Positions 53,304 to 63,201 are shown, counted from the stretch's first letter. The stretch is DNA of 64,000 nt from JASLDZ01 sp965199975 (GCA_965199975.1 OZ241340.1:2294001-2358000), one strand, 5' to 3'. Numbers and translations are program-made. The notes: generated from the sequence alone by a model not told the origin.

Positions 53304-54728
53304 TCAGCCATGCAGCACCCAGGTGTCCTTGGTCCCGCCGCCCTGGGAGGAGTTCACCACCAGCGACCCTTCCTTCAGCGCTACGCGGGTCAGGCCGCCG
53401 GGCGTGATGCGCACGCCGTCGGCGCCGGTCAGCACGAAGGGCCGCAGGTCCACGTGGCGCGGGGCCAGGCCGCTCTGCGTGAAGGTCGGGCAGGTCGAGA
53501 GCGCAAGGGTGGGCTGGGCGATGTAGGCCTCGGGGCGGGCGACGAGCTGCGCGCGGAAGGCCTCCAGCTCGGCCTTGGTGGCGGCGGGCCCCACCAGCAT
53601 GCCGTAGCCGCCCGAACCGGCGCATTCCTTGACGACGAGTTCGGGCAGGCGCTCCAGCACCTCCTTCAGCGCGTCCGGCTCGCGGCAGCGCCAGGTCGGC
53701 ACGTTGCGCAGGATGGGCTCCTCGCCGGTGAAGAAGCGGATCAGCTCGCCCATGTAGCTGTAGACGGCCTTGTCGTCGGCCACGCCCGTGCCGGTCGCAT
53801 TGGCGAGGGTGACGTTGCCGGCGGCGTAGGCGGCGATCAGCCCGGGCACGCCCAGCGTCGAATCGGTGCGGAAGGTCAGCGGGTCGAGGAAGTCGTCGTC
53901 CAGCCTGCGGTAGAGCACGTCCACGCGCTTGGGGCCGTCGGTGGTGCGCATGTAGACCACGGCGTCGTCGACGAAGAGGTCGCGCCCCTCCACCAGCTCC
54001 ACGCCCAGCCGGTCGGCCAGGAAGCTGTGCTCGTAGTACGCCGAGTTGTAGAGGCCTGGGGTGAGCACCGCGATGGTCGGCTCACCCGCCGCGCGCTCGG
54101 GCGCGACCGAGCGCAGCGTCTGCAACAGGCTGTCGGTGTAGCGCTCCACCGGCGCAACGCGATGCTGGGCGAACAGCTCGGGAAAGAGGCGCATCATCGC
54201 CTCGCGGTTCTCCAGCATGTAGCTGACGCCGGAGGGCGTGCGCGCGTTGTCTTCCAGCACGTAGAAGTCGCGCTCGCCGGTGCGCACGAGGTCGATGCCG
54301 GCCAGGTGCACGTAGACGCCGTGGGGCGGCCGGATGTGCGCGGTCTCCAGCCGATACTGCGGGTTCTGCAGCACGAGGTCGGAGGGGATGATCCCGGCGC
54401 GCAGGCACTCCTGCGGGCCATAGACGTCGCGTAGGAAGGCGTTGAGCGCGTTGGCGCGCTGCTCGAGCCCGCGCCCGAGATACGCCCACTCCTGCGCATC
54501 GATCACCCGCGGCACGAGGTCGAAGGGAATCAGCCGTTCGGCGGCCGTCTCCTCGCCGTACACGGCGAAGGTGATGCCCAGGCGGCGGAAGAACACCTCC
54601 GCCTGCTTGCGGCGCGTCTCGATCAGGTCTGCAGGCGTCTCCTGCAGCCAGTCGTTCAGACCGCGGTAGGGCGTGCGCACGTCGCCCGCCGCGCCGGACA
54701 TCTCATCGAACGCCGCCTGCTCGACCAT
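53304..54728 (-). CDS. Circularly permuted type 2 ATP-grasp protein
   Basis: 474 residues. Family segments: LPFDLVPR-like IPFDLVPRVI, VLEDNARTPSGVSYMLENR, VDDKAVYSYMGELI-like ADDKAVYSYMGEL, VVKECAGSGGYGMLVGP and NSSQGGGTKDTWV. ATP-grasp enzymes form amide or ester bonds through acyl phosphates. ATG 54728 (MVEQAAFDEM) chosen; GTG/ATG 54746 would add six residues. First gene of the trio, 13 bases before the alpha-E gene. Confidence 0.92.
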   Translation of the reverse strand: MVEQAAFDEMSGAAGDVRTPYRGLNDWLQETPADLIETRRKQAEVFFRRLGITFAVYGEETAAERLIPFDLVPRVIDAQEWAYLGRGLEQRANALNAFLRDVYGPQECLRAGIIPSDLVLQNPQYRLETAHIRPPHGVYVHLAGIDLVRTGERDFYVLEDNARTPSGVSYMLENREAMMRLFPELFAQHRVAPVERYTDSLLQTLRSVAPERAAGEPTIAVLTPGLYNSAYYEHSFLADRLGVELVEGRDLFVDDAVVYMRTTDGPKRVDVLYRRLDDDFLDPLTFRTDSTLGVPGLIAAYAAGNVTLANATGTGVADDKAVYSYMGELIRFFTGEEPILRNVPTWRCREPDALKEVLERLPELVVKECAGSGGYGMLVGPAATKAELEAFRAQLVARPEAYIAQPTLALSTCPTFTQSGLAPRHVDLRPFVLTGADGVRITPGGLTRVALKEGSLVVNSSQGGGTKDTWVLHG

Positions 54729-54940
54729 GACGCCATGTAACAGCAATCGCGCCTGTCGCAGCGCGGCCCGTTCGCCGGGCGCGCATTAGGCCGCAGGCGC
54801 CGCGAGACCGGCCGTCGGCGCCTCGCCTTTAACCAATTGGCAGGGCGGGCGGGTGTGACTAGCGCGCGATGCGGACTGCACGAGGTCGCTCGACCTCGCC
54901 GCCGACGGCGCGATCTCAGGCTGCACTCAGGGGCGATGGC

Positions 54941-56902
54941 GTGAAGAACATCCCTATCGTCGGCAAATTCCTGATCATCCTCGCGATCTTCGGCGTCTTC
55001 GTTGTCGGCGCCACAGTGTACGCGAGCTCGGAGATCCTGCGCATCAACGGCGCCTACGGCGCGCTGAATCAGGGCGACAACGCCGCGGCGCTGTACGCGG
55101 CGCGCGCCAACCGCGCCCTGATGGCCGGCCGCGCCGCCATCGCCGACGTCGTGCTGTCCAACACCGCCGCGGGGGATCGCACCGCGATGAAAGACCTCGA
55201 CGCGGCCAGGGACAGCTATGCGAGCTTTCTCGACACCGCCATCCACGCGGCGCCGGCCGACGCCGGGCTTCCCAAGCTGAAGGCCGACGGCCTGGCCGTG
55301 CTGGACGGAGCGTGCGCTCAGACCGTCAAGCTGGGCTCGGCTGGGAGCGCCGACGGCGATCGGACCGCCCAGGAGACGTTCCGCACACAGTGCGCCCCCG
55401 CCTTCCCGGCGGTGGCCAGCGCCGCCACCGCCAAGACCGCCGACCTCGTCCGCAGCGCGGAGACCGGGGCCGAGGCGCTCACGGCCGCGACGAACAAGGC
55501 GGTCGCCACCACCTTCGCCATCGTGCTGTTCGGCCTGTTGCTGGTGGTGGTCAGCGCCTACTTCGCGCTGCGCAGCTGGATCACCGCGCCCCTCGCCGAC
55601 ATGGTGGGGGTGATGAACCGCCTCGCCGGCGGTGACCTGACGACCGCCGTCGTCGGCGCGCAACGGCGCGACGAGGTCGGGACGATGGCCAAGGCCGTGC
55701 AGGTGTTCAAGGACGCCGGCATCGAGAATACGCGGCTGGAGGCCCTCACCGCCGACACGCGCAAGGCCGCCGAGGACGAACGCATCCGCAACGAGGCGGA
55801 GGCCGCGCGCGTGCGCGCCCTGGCCGACGGCGTGGTGGCGGGCGTGGGCCGTTCGCTCTCCGCCCTGGCCGCCGGCGACCTGACGCAACGCTTCACCGCC
55901 GAAGTGCCGAACGACGTCGCCAACCTGCAGTCGCTCAAGGACGACCTCAATGGCGCCGTCGACCAGCTGCGCGAGGCGCTCAGCATCGTGGCCGCCAATG
56001 CGGAGGGCATCCGCTCGGGCACGGGCGAGATCGGCCAGGCCGCCGACGACCTCTCGCGCCGCACCGAGCAGCAGGCGGCGAGCCTGGAGGAGACGGCCGC
56101 CGCGCTGGACGAGATCACCGCCACCGTGCGCAAGACCGCCGACGGCGCCCAGAGCGCGCGTGCGACCGTCGGCCAGGCCAAGGCCGACGCGGAGCGCTCC
56201 GGCGAAGTGGTGCGCTCGGCGGTGGAGGCGATGAGCGCCATCGAGGGCTCGGCGCGCCAGATTAGCCAGATCATCAGCGTGATCGACGAGATCGCCTTCC
56301 AGACCAACCTCCTGGCGCTCAACGCCGGGGTCGAGGCGGCGCGCGCGGGCGACGCCGGGCGCGGCTTCGCGGTGGTGGCCTCCGAGGTGCGCGCCCTGGC
56401 CCAGCGCTCGGCCAACGCCGCCAAGGAGATCAAGGCGCTGATCGGGGCCTCCTCCCAGCAGGTGGAGCGCGGCGTGCAGCTGGTGGGCGACACCGGCCGC
56501 GCGCTGGAGCGCATCGTCGTGCAGGTCAGCCAGATCTCGGGCGTGGTGGGCGAGATCGCCGCCTCCGCCCAGGAACAGGCCGCGGGGCTGCAGCAGGTGA
56601 ACACCGCCATCAACCAGATGGACCAGGTGACCCAGCAGAACGCGGCCATGGTCGAGGAGTCCACCGCCGCCAGCCACGCGCTCTCCAACGAGGCGCAGGA
56701 GCTGGCCAAGCTCGTGGGCCGCTTCCACCTGGGCGGCGAGGCCGCACCCGGCCGCAGCGCCGCACCCGCGCGGCGTTACGGCCACGCCGCTCCCCGCCCC
56801 GCCGCGCGCCCAGCGCTGCGCCCGATGGGCGCCCGCGGCGGCGCGGCGCTGAAGCCCGCATCCGCCGCCAACCCTGCGGAGGACGACTGGGAGGAGTTCT
56901 GA
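54941..56902 (+). CDS. Methyl-accepting chemotaxis protein with C-terminal CheR-tether motif
   Basis: 653 residues. TM1 about 5-27, periplasmic four-helix-like domain to about 185, TM2 about 188-210, HAMP to about 265, then a second HAMP-like segment and the signalling domain. The hairpin tip is DEIAFQTNLLALNAGVEAAR. The C-terminus is DDWEEF, matching the xWxxF pentapeptide that tethers CheR/CheB. GTG 54941 chosen; ATG 54869 would give an unlikely basic leader. TTAACC (54829-54834), like a CtrA half-site, lies about 110 bases upstream; no full site is seen. Corresponds to mcpA of Caulobacter by position. Confidence 0.93.
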   Translation: MKNIPIVGKFLIILAIFGVFVVGATVYASSEILRINGAYGALNQGDNAAALYAARANRALMAGRAAIADVVLSNTAAGDRTAMKDLDAARDSYASFLDTAIHAAPADAGLPKLKADGLAVLDGACAQTVKLGSAGSADGDRTAQETFRTQCAPAFPAVASAATAKTADLVRSAETGAEALTAATNKAVATTFAIVLFGLLLVVVSAYFALRSWITAPLADMVGVMNRLAGGDLTTAVVGAQRRDEVGTMAKAVQVFKDAGIENTRLEALTADTRKAAEDERIRNEAEAARVRALADGVVAGVGRSLSALAAGDLTQRFTAEVPNDVANLQSLKDDLNGAVDQLREALSIVAANAEGIRSGTGEIGQAADDLSRRTEQQAASLEETAAALDEITATVRKTADGAQSARATVGQAKADAERSGEVVRSAVEAMSAIEGSARQISQIISVIDEIAFQTNLLALNAGVEAARAGDAGRGFAVVASEVRALAQRSANAAKEIKALIGASSQQVERGVQLVGDTGRALERIVVQVSQISGVVGEIAASAQEQAAGLQQVNTAINQMDQVTQQNAAMVEESTAASHALSNEAQELAKLVGRFHLGGEAAPGRSAAPARRYGHAAPRPAARPALRPMGARGGAALKPASAANPAEDDWEEF

Positions 56903-56985
56903 GCCGCCCGCCTCGACTTCGCTTCGCCGTCCCGTGTCCCGAACCCGAAGAGTGACCCCCCGATGCGCCACGCGCCGCAGCCCCG

Positions 56986-57279
56986 ATGATCCCGGCCTCC
57001 GATGCCGCCACGCGCGTCGCCCTGGCCCCCGTGCTGGACCTCTCCGCCGCCACGCCCCTCAAGGCCGAGCTGGAGGCGCGCCTGGGCGTCCCCGTCACGC
57101 TCGATGCGGGCGAGGTGCGGCGCCTGGGTGGGCAGTGCCTGCAGGTGCTCATCGCCGCGCGCCGGCGCTGGGCGGCCGACGGCCTGGGCTTCGCCGTCGC
57201 CGCCGCCTCTCCCGCCTTCGCCGATGCGCTCGCCGCCTTCGGGGTGGGCGCCGACCTGGAGCCCCTCCCATGCGCCTGA
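56986..57279 (+). CDS. STAS-domain protein of the che operon (Caulobacter CheX position)
   Basis: 97 residues with a STAS/anti-sigma-factor-antagonist-like fold: VLDLSAATPLKAELEARLG, VTLDAGEVRRLGGQCLQVLI. A Ser/Thr at the usual phosphorylation site is replaced by Gly (RLGGQC). It lies between mcp and cheY, as the STAS gene of the C. crescentus che operon does. Overlaps cheY by 10 bases. Function unknown. Confidence 0.8.
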   Translation: MIPASDAATRVALAPVLDLSAATPLKAELEARLGVPVTLDAGEVRRLGGQCLQVLIAARRRWAADGLGFAVAAASPAFADALAAFGVGADLEPLPCA

Positions 57280-57635
57280 CCGTGCTGACCGTCGATGACA
57301 GCCGCACCATGCGCGACATGCTGCGCATAGCGCTGGCCGAGGCCGGCTTCACCGTGGTGCAGGCGGTCGACGGCCTCGACGGCCTCGAGGTGCTGGGCCG
57401 CGAGACGCCCGACGTGATCGTCACCGACATCAACATGCCGCGCATGGACGGCTTCGGCTTCATCGAGGCGGTGCGCGCCGATCACAGCCGCCGCGCCACG
57501 CCGATCCTCGTGCTCACCACCGAAAGCGACGCCGAGAAGAAGGCGCGCGCCCGCGCGGCGGGGGCCACGGGCTGGATCGTCAAGCCCTTCGATCCCGCCA
57601 AGCTGGTGGACGCCGTCCGCCGCGTGGCGGCCTGA
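57270..57635 (+). CDS. cheY: Chemotaxis response regulator CheY (first copy)
   Basis: 121-residue single receiver domain. Acidic pocket D9/D10, phospho-acceptor D53 in VTDINMPRMDG, Thr in LTTESD and Lys in VKPFD are all present, so it should be phosphorylated by CheA and act on the flagellar motor. ATG 57270 lies inside the end of the STAS gene. Confidence 0.94.
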   Translation: MRLTVLTVDDSRTMRDMLRIALAEAGFTVVQAVDGLDGLEVLGRETPDVIVTDINMPRMDGFGFIEAVRADHSRRATPILVLTTESDAEKKARARAAGATGWIVKPFDPAKLVDAVRRVAA

Positions 57636-57664
57636 GGCCGGCCGGACCCCGGGGGCGCGCATCC

Positions 57665-59863
57665 ATGGACACGATGGAGTCGATCCGCGCCACCTTCTTC
57701 CAGGAATGCGAGGAGGCGCTGGCCGAGCTGGAGACCGGCCTGATGGCCGTCGAGGCCGGCGACGCCGATCCCGAGACGGTCAACGCGGTGTTCCGCGCCG
57801 TGCACTCGATCAAGGGCGGCGCGGGCGCCTTCGGGCTCGAGCAGCTGGTCCGCTTTTCCCACGTGTTCGAAAGCACGCTCGACAAGGTGCGCGCCGGCCG
57901 CCTCGCGCCAGAGCCGGCCACCGTGAAGGTGCTGCTGCGCGCAACCGACTCGCTGGGCGACGTCGTGCGGGCGGCGCAGACAGGCGGCGTGGCTGACGAG
58001 GCGCGCTGCGCGGCGGTCGCCGTCGAACTGGAGCGGCTGGACGTGGCGGCGAAGCCGCCGCCGCCCATGGGCCCGGTCGCCGAACCCTTCATCGACGACG
58101 GCAAGGCGGGCTGGGTGTTCGGCCCGATCGACGCGGCCTCGCTGGACGACGACCTGGGCGATTTCGCCTTCACGCCGGTCGCTGCACCGGCGTTCGATCC
58201 GCCGGAGCCGCCCGAGCCCGGGGAGGACGCCGGCTGGGAGGTGCGGTTCCGCCCGCACCGCGAGCTGTACGCCCACGCCAACGAGGCCGGGCTCCTGCTG
58301 CGCGAGCTGGCGCGCCTGGGGCCGACCCGCGTGCGGCTCGACGACGCCGCCCTGCCCGCCTTCGCCGATCTCGATCCCGAGGACGCCTATCTCGCCTGGA
58401 CCGTTCGCATCGAAGGCGCGGCGGGCGAGGCGGACGTGCGCGAAGTGTTCGACTTCGTGGAAGGTGACTGCGACCTCACGGTCGCGCGTCGCGACGCCGT
58501 GGCGCCCCTGCCGCGACCGGCGGAACTGGACGCGCTGCGACCGGCGTCGGCGCCGCCGGCTCCCGGCATGCACGCCGCACCGCCGTCAGCGGATGAGGAC
58601 CCGCCGGCCCCGCTCGAGGGGGCTCTGCAACCGTCGTCGCCGCCCGCTGCTGCCGCACCGGCGACGATCCGGGTCGACCTGGAGCGGGTGGACCGCATGA
58701 TCGACCTGATGGGCGAGCTCGTCATCAACCAGGCCGTCCTGGCGCAACGCGTCACCGAGGCCGGGCTCGTCTCCAGCCGCACCGGCGAGAGCGCGCTCTC
58801 GCAGAGCCTGGCCGAACTCGAGCAGCTGACGCGCGAGATCCAGGACAGCGTGATGGCCATCCGCGCCCAGCCGGTGAAGAGCGTCTTCCAGCGCATGCCC
58901 CGCCTGGCCCGCGAGGTGGCCGCCCAGACCGGCAAGCAGGTGCGCGTTGTCACCGAAGGCGAGGCCACCGAGGTGGACAAGACGGTGATCGAGCGCCTGG
59001 CCGATCCCCTGACCCACATGCTGCGCAACGCCATCGACCACGGCGTCGAGAGCCCGCAGGCGCGCCTGGCCGCCGCCAAACCTGCCGAGGGCGTCGTCAA
59101 GCTCGCCGCCTTCCACCGCTCGGGCCGCATCGTCATCGAGGTGTCGGACGACGGCGCCGGCATCGACCGCGCGCGCGTCAGGGCCATCGCCGTGGAGAAG
59201 GGGCTGGTCGCCGCCGACGCGGCCATGAGCGATGAGGAACTGGACAACCTCATCTTCATGCCCGGCTTCTCCACCGCCAGCGCCGTCTCAGACATCTCCG
59301 GCCGCGGCGTGGGGATGGACGTGGTGAAGCGCTCCGTCGCCGCGCTGGGCGGGCGCATCGCCATCGCCTCGCGCCCCGGCGAGGGCTCGACCTTCACCCT
59401 CAGCCTGCCGCTGACGCTGGCGGTGCTGGACGGCATGGTGGTGACCATCGGCGGCCAGACGCTGGTGGCCCCGCTCACCGCCATCGTCGAGACCCTGCGG
59501 CCCCGCCCGCACGACGTGCACCCCTTGGGCGAAGGCGCGCGGGTGATCGCCAACCGCGGCGGCTACGTGCCGCTGATCGACGTCGGCGCCGAACTCGGCT
59601 TCCGCGAGGGCGCCGCAGATCCGGCCGAAGGCGTGGCGCTGCTCATCGAGGGCGACGACGGCGCTCGCGCGGCGCTGATGGTCGACGCCATCCAGGGCCA
59701 GCGCCAGGTCGTGATCAAGAGCCTGGAGGCCAACTACCGCCAGGTGCGCGGCATCGCCGCCGCCACCATCCTGGGCGACGGCCGCGTGGCGCTGATCCTG
59801 GACATCGACGCCCTGGTCGCCAACGCCCGGCGCCCCGACGCCACGCCGCGCCTGGCCGCCTGA
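57665..59863 (+). CDS. cheA: Chemotaxis histidine kinase CheA
   Basis: 732 residues. HPt domain at the N-terminus with phospho-His H47 in AVHSIKGGAGAFG. A long linker/P2 region follows (about 135-330), then the dimerisation domain (LMGELVINQAVL), HATPase with N box MLRNAIDHGVE (near 450), G boxes SDDGAGID and ISGRGVGMDVV (near 545), and a C-terminal CheW-like domain. Preceded 29 bases upstream by cheY and followed by cheW. Confidence 0.97.
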   Translation: MDTMESIRATFFQECEEALAELETGLMAVEAGDADPETVNAVFRAVHSIKGGAGAFGLEQLVRFSHVFESTLDKVRAGRLAPEPATVKVLLRATDSLGDVVRAAQTGGVADEARCAAVAVELERLDVAAKPPPPMGPVAEPFIDDGKAGWVFGPIDAASLDDDLGDFAFTPVAAPAFDPPEPPEPGEDAGWEVRFRPHRELYAHANEAGLLLRELARLGPTRVRLDDAALPAFADLDPEDAYLAWTVRIEGAAGEADVREVFDFVEGDCDLTVARRDAVAPLPRPAELDALRPASAPPAPGMHAAPPSADEDPPAPLEGALQPSSPPAAAAPATIRVDLERVDRMIDLMGELVINQAVLAQRVTEAGLVSSRTGESALSQSLAELEQLTREIQDSVMAIRAQPVKSVFQRMPRLAREVAAQTGKQVRVVTEGEATEVDKTVIERLADPLTHMLRNAIDHGVESPQARLAAAKPAEGVVKLAAFHRSGRIVIEVSDDGAGIDRARVRAIAVEKGLVAADAAMSDEELDNLIFMPGFSTASAVSDISGRGVGMDVVKRSVAALGGRIAIASRPGEGSTFTLSLPLTLAVLDGMVVTIGGQTLVAPLTAIVETLRPRPHDVHPLGEGARVIANRGGYVPLIDVGAELGFREGAADPAEGVALLIEGDDGARAALMVDAIQGQRQVVIKSLEANYRQVRGIAAATILGDGRVALILDIDALVANARRPDATPRLAA

Positions 59864-59872
59864 GGACACGCC

Positions 59873-60325
59873 ATGACCGCCCCCTCCCAGGACCGCGAAC
59901 TCATCGCCTTCCGCGTCGGCGCGCAGGAGTTCTGCGTCGACATCATGTCGGTGCGCGAGATCCGCGGCTGGACGCCGGCGACGCCCCTGCCCCGCGCGCC
60001 GCCGTACGTGCGCGGCGTGATCAACCTGCGCGGCGCGGTGCTGCCCATCGTGGACCTCTCCTCGCGCCTGGGCCTCGGCCTGGCCGAGCCCTCCGAGCGG
60101 CACGTGATCATCGTGGCGCAGATCGGCGCCCAGCTCGTGGGCCTCCTGGTCGACGCGGTCAGCGACATCCTCACCGTCGCCGGCGCCGAGATCCAGCCGA
60201 CGCCCGAGGTGGCGTCCGACATGGCGCGCACATTCGTGCAGGGCCTGATCGCGCTGGAGGACCGCATGATCTCGCTGATCGGGCTTGACCACGTGCTGCC
60301 CGAGCCGGAGCTCGAGGCGGCGTGA
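59873..60325 (+). CDS. cheW: Chemotaxis coupling protein CheW
   Basis: 150 residues, two-barrel CheW fold. LIAFRVGAQEFCVDIMSVRE, APPYVRGVINLRGAVLPIVD and GLLVDAVSDIL are the family motifs. Links CheA to receptors. The stop overlaps the cheR GTG start. Confidence 0.96.
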   Translation: MTAPSQDRELIAFRVGAQEFCVDIMSVREIRGWTPATPLPRAPPYVRGVINLRGAVLPIVDLSSRLGLGLAEPSERHVIIVAQIGAQLVGLLVDAVSDILTVAGAEIQPTPEVASDMARTFVQGLIALEDRMISLIGLDHVLPEPELEAA

Positions 60326-61215
60326 CGCCCGACCGCGCGCCCTCCCCGTCGAACCGCGAGGGCGCGGCGCTGGTCGACGGCGAGTTCCCGCTCACCGCCG
60401 ACGACTTCCGCCGCATCGCGGCCATGCTGCACGCCGACGCCGGCATCTCGCTGCACGACCACAAGGCGACGCTGGTCTATTCGCGCCTGGCCAAGCGGTT
60501 GCGGGCGCTCGGCCTGCGCTCGTTCCGCGACTACTGCGCGCTGGTGGCCGACGAGACGGGCGTCGACGAGCGCCAGCGCATGCTGGCCGCCCTGACCACC
60601 AACGTCACCCGCTTCTTCCGCGAGCCTCACCACTTCGAACACCTGCGCACGACCGCGTTGCCGCCCCTGCTCGACGCCGCCCGGCGGGGGGGGCGGGTAC
60701 GGCTGTGGTCGGCGGCCTGCTCCAACGGATCGGAGGCCTATTCCATGGGCATGGTGGTGCTCGACCTCCTGCCCGAGGCCGCGGCCCTGGACATCAAAAT
60801 CCTGGCCAGCGACATCGACCCCAACATGATCGCCCATGCGCGCGAGGGCAGCTTCCCGGCCTCGGCGCTCCTGCCCGCGCCGCCCGAGAGCACGCGGCGC
60901 TGGTTCAAGCCGGTGGGCCCGGGCTCGGACGAGCTGGAGGCCGGCCCCGAGCTGCGAAACCTGATCGCCTTCCGCGAGCTGAACCTGATCGGCGACTGGC
61001 CGATGAAGGGCCGCTTCGACGTCATCTTCTGCCGCAACGTGGTGATCTACTTCGAGGAGGAGACGCAAAGCCGCATCTGGAGCCGCTTCCTGCCGCACCT
61101 GACGCAGGGCGGCCGGCTCTACATCGGCCATTCCGAGCGGCTGACCGGCCCCGCCGCCGCGCGCTTCGCCACCGACGGCATCACCATCCATCGCCTGCGC
61201 GAGGCGCGGGCGTGA
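60322..61215 (+). CDS. cheR: Chemotaxis protein methyltransferase CheR
   Basis: 297 residues. N-terminal helical domain (ISLHDHKATLVYSRLAKRLR) and SAM domain with LWSAACSNGSEAYSMGMVVL and DVIFCRNVVIYF. Methylates receptor glutamates. GTG 60322 overlaps the cheW stop (GTGA). The receptor in this operon carries the matching C-terminal tether. Confidence 0.96.
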   Translation: MTPDRAPSPSNREGAALVDGEFPLTADDFRRIAAMLHADAGISLHDHKATLVYSRLAKRLRALGLRSFRDYCALVADETGVDERQRMLAALTTNVTRFFREPHHFEHLRTTALPPLLDAARRGGRVRLWSAACSNGSEAYSMGMVVLDLLPEAAALDIKILASDIDPNMIAHAREGSFPASALLPAPPESTRRWFKPVGPGSDELEAGPELRNLIAFRELNLIGDWPMKGRFDVIFCRNVVIYFEEETQSRIWSRFLPHLTQGGRLYIGHSERLTGPAAARFATDGITIHRLREARA

Positions 61216-62252
61216 CGCGTGTGCTGGTCGTCGACGACAGCGCCACCATGCGCCGGCTGATCGCCCACACCCTGTCGGCCGACCCGCGCATCGAGGTGGT
61301 GGGCGAGGCCGCCGACGCCCGCGAGGCCCGAGCCGCCATCAAGGCGCTCAATCCCGACGTGCTGACCCTGGACATCGAGATGCCCGACATGAACGGGCTC
61401 GACTTTCTCGAGCGCATCATGCGCCTGCGGCCGACCCCGGTGATCATGGTCTCCACCCAGACGCAGGCCGGCGCCGAGGCGACGCTGGAGGCGCTGGCGC
61501 TCGGCGCGGTCGACTGCGTGGCCAAGTCCGCCTCGGCGGGCGTCCACGCCTTCGACGGACTGGCCGCCAAGGTGCGCGCAGCCCACCACGCGCGGCTGAG
61601 GCCCCTGGCCGACCGCGCACCGCCGGCGCCCCCGCCGGCTGTGCGAGCGTCCTATCACGACGACGGGCGCCTGGTGGCGCTGGGCGCGTCCACGGGCGGG
61701 GTCGAGGCCTTGATCGAGGTGCTGCGCCACTGGCCGGCGAACGGGCCGCCCACCGTCGTCGTGCAGCACATGCCGCCGGGCTTCACCACCAACTTCGCCG
61801 CGCGGCTGGACCGCATCTGCGCCGCCCACGTGAGCGAGGCTGTCGACGGCGAACCCCTGCGCCAGGGCCAGGTGCGCCTTGCGCCCGGCGGCGGCGCGCA
61901 CCTGGAGCTCGCAGGCGCGGCGGGCGCCCCGTACTGCCGGCTGCGCGGGGGCGAGCTGGTCAACGGCCACCGCCCCTCGGTGGACGTGCTGTTCGCATCC
62001 GTCGCCCGCGTGGCGGGTGCGCACGCCTTGGGCGCGATCATGACCGGCATGGGCCGCGACGGGGCGGCGGGCCTTCGCGCCATGCGCGACGCGGGGGGCG
62101 ACACCCTGGGCCAGGACGAGGCGAGCTCGGTGATCTACGGCATGCCCAAGGTCGCGTTCGAGACGGGCGCGGTCGCGCGCCAGTTGCCGTTGGAGCGCAT
62201 CGGGCCGACCATCGTCGCCCTCACCCAACGCGCCGGGAGCCTGGGCCGATGA
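61212..62252 (+). CDS. cheB: Chemotaxis glutamate methylesterase CheB
   Basis: 346 residues. Receiver domain with D54 in TLDIEMPDMNG and MVSTQT, linker, then methylesterase domain with LGASTGGVEAL (catalytic Ser), VQHMPPGF (His) and MTGMGRDGAAGL (Asp). GTG 61212 overlaps the cheR stop. Demethylates and deamidates receptors. Confidence 0.96.
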   Translation: MTRVLVVDDSATMRRLIAHTLSADPRIEVVGEAADAREARAAIKALNPDVLTLDIEMPDMNGLDFLERIMRLRPTPVIMVSTQTQAGAEATLEALALGAVDCVAKSASAGVHAFDGLAAKVRAAHHARLRPLADRAPPAPPPAVRASYHDDGRLVALGASTGGVEALIEVLRHWPANGPPTVVVQHMPPGFTTNFAARLDRICAAHVSEAVDGEPLRQGQVRLAPGGGAHLELAGAAGAPYCRLRGGELVNGHRPSVDVLFASVARVAGAHALGAIMTGMGRDGAAGLRAMRDAGGDTLGQDEASSVIYGMPKVAFETGAVARQLPLERIGPTIVALTQRAGSLGR

Positions 62253-62638
62253 GCCGAGCCGCCCACCTCAAGGTGCTGATCGTCGACGATCAGGCGAGCC
62301 TGCGCGCCCTCGTCCGCGCGAGCCTGCAAGAGATCGGTGTGACCGACATCGCGGAAGCCCATGACGGCGAGGAGGCGCTCACCGCGCTCGCCGGACGACC
62401 GGCGCATCTGGTGATCTCGGACTACAACATGCCCAGGCTCGACGGGCTGGGCCTCCTCCAGGCGATGCGGGCCGATCCGCCCACCAGGACCACCGCCTTC
62501 ATCATGCTCACCGGCCGCGCCGACCGCGAGCTGGTGCAGCGTGCGGTGCAGTCCGGCGTCAACAACTACCTCGTGAAGCCCTTCACCGCGCAGGCCTTGA
62601 AGAGCAAGATCGAGGCGGTGTTCGGCGCGCTGACGTGA
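62249..62638 (+). CDS. cheY: Chemotaxis response regulator CheY (second copy)
   Basis: 129-residue receiver. D13/D14, D58 in ISDYNMPRLDG, Thr in MLTGRAD and Lys in VKPFT are intact. Closer to classical CheY than the first copy around NNYLVKPFT. Overlaps cheB by four bases and cheD by four. Confidence 0.94.
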   Translation: MSRAAHLKVLIVDDQASLRALVRASLQEIGVTDIAEAHDGEEALTALAGRPAHLVISDYNMPRLDGLGLLQAMRADPPTRTTAFIMLTGRADRELVQRAVQSGVNNYLVKPFTAQALKSKIEAVFGALT

Positions 62639-63201
62639 TACCCGCCGCCCGCGCGAGCGCCTCGCTCTACGACGACCGCCGCCGGCACGTGGTGCAGGGC
62701 GAGCAGGCGGTCTCGCGCGATCCCGAGGTGATGCTGACGACGCTCTTGGGGTCGTGCGTCGCGGCCTGCCTCTACGATCCGGTGGCCGAGGTCGGCGGCA
62801 TGAACCATTTCCTGCTGCCGGGCGAGGCCGAGGCGGCGGGCGGCCTGCGCCAGGGCGTGCACGCCATGGAGCTCCTGGTGAACGCGCTCCTGAAGGAAGG
62901 CGCCCTGCGCCAGCGGCTGCGCGCCAAGGTGTTCGGCGGCGCCAGCATGGTCGAGCGCCTCACCGACGTCGGCCAGCGCAACGCGGCGTTCGCGGAGGCC
63001 TTCCTGCGGCGCGAAGGCATCGAGGTCGCGGGCGCCGACCTGCGCGGCGAGCAGGGTCGGCGCGTACAGTTCTGGCCGGTGGGCGGCCGCGCGCGCCAGA
63101 TGCTGATGGCGCCCAACGACCGCTCCGCCTTCGAGCTCGAACGACGCCGCCCCCGGCGCATCGCGCCCGCCACGGGCGATGGCGAGCTGGAGCTGTTCTG
63201 A
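62635..63201 (+). CDS. cheD: Chemoreceptor glutamine deamidase CheD
   Basis: 188 residues. LLGSCVAACLYDP has the catalytic Cys, GGMNHFLLPG the His; KVFGGASM is also conserved. The start GTG 62635 overlaps the cheY stop. Deamidates receptor Gln residues. The tail ends in a run of Arg and then GDGELELF. Confidence 0.95.
   Translation: MIPAARASASLYDDRRRHVVQGEQAVSRDPEVMLTTLLGSCVAACLYDPVAEVGGMNHFLLPGEAEAAGGLRQGVHAMELLVNALLKEGALRQRLRAKVFGGASMVERLTDVGQRNAAFAEAFLRREGIEVAGADLRGEQGRRVQFWPVGGRARQMLMAPNDRSAFELERRRPRRIAPATGDGELELF

Noticed and set aside
54656..56971. 771-codon minus-strand frame opposite the chemoreceptor
   Set aside because: Antisense of an MCP with intact signalling domain; Leu/Gly/His/Arg-rich without motifs.
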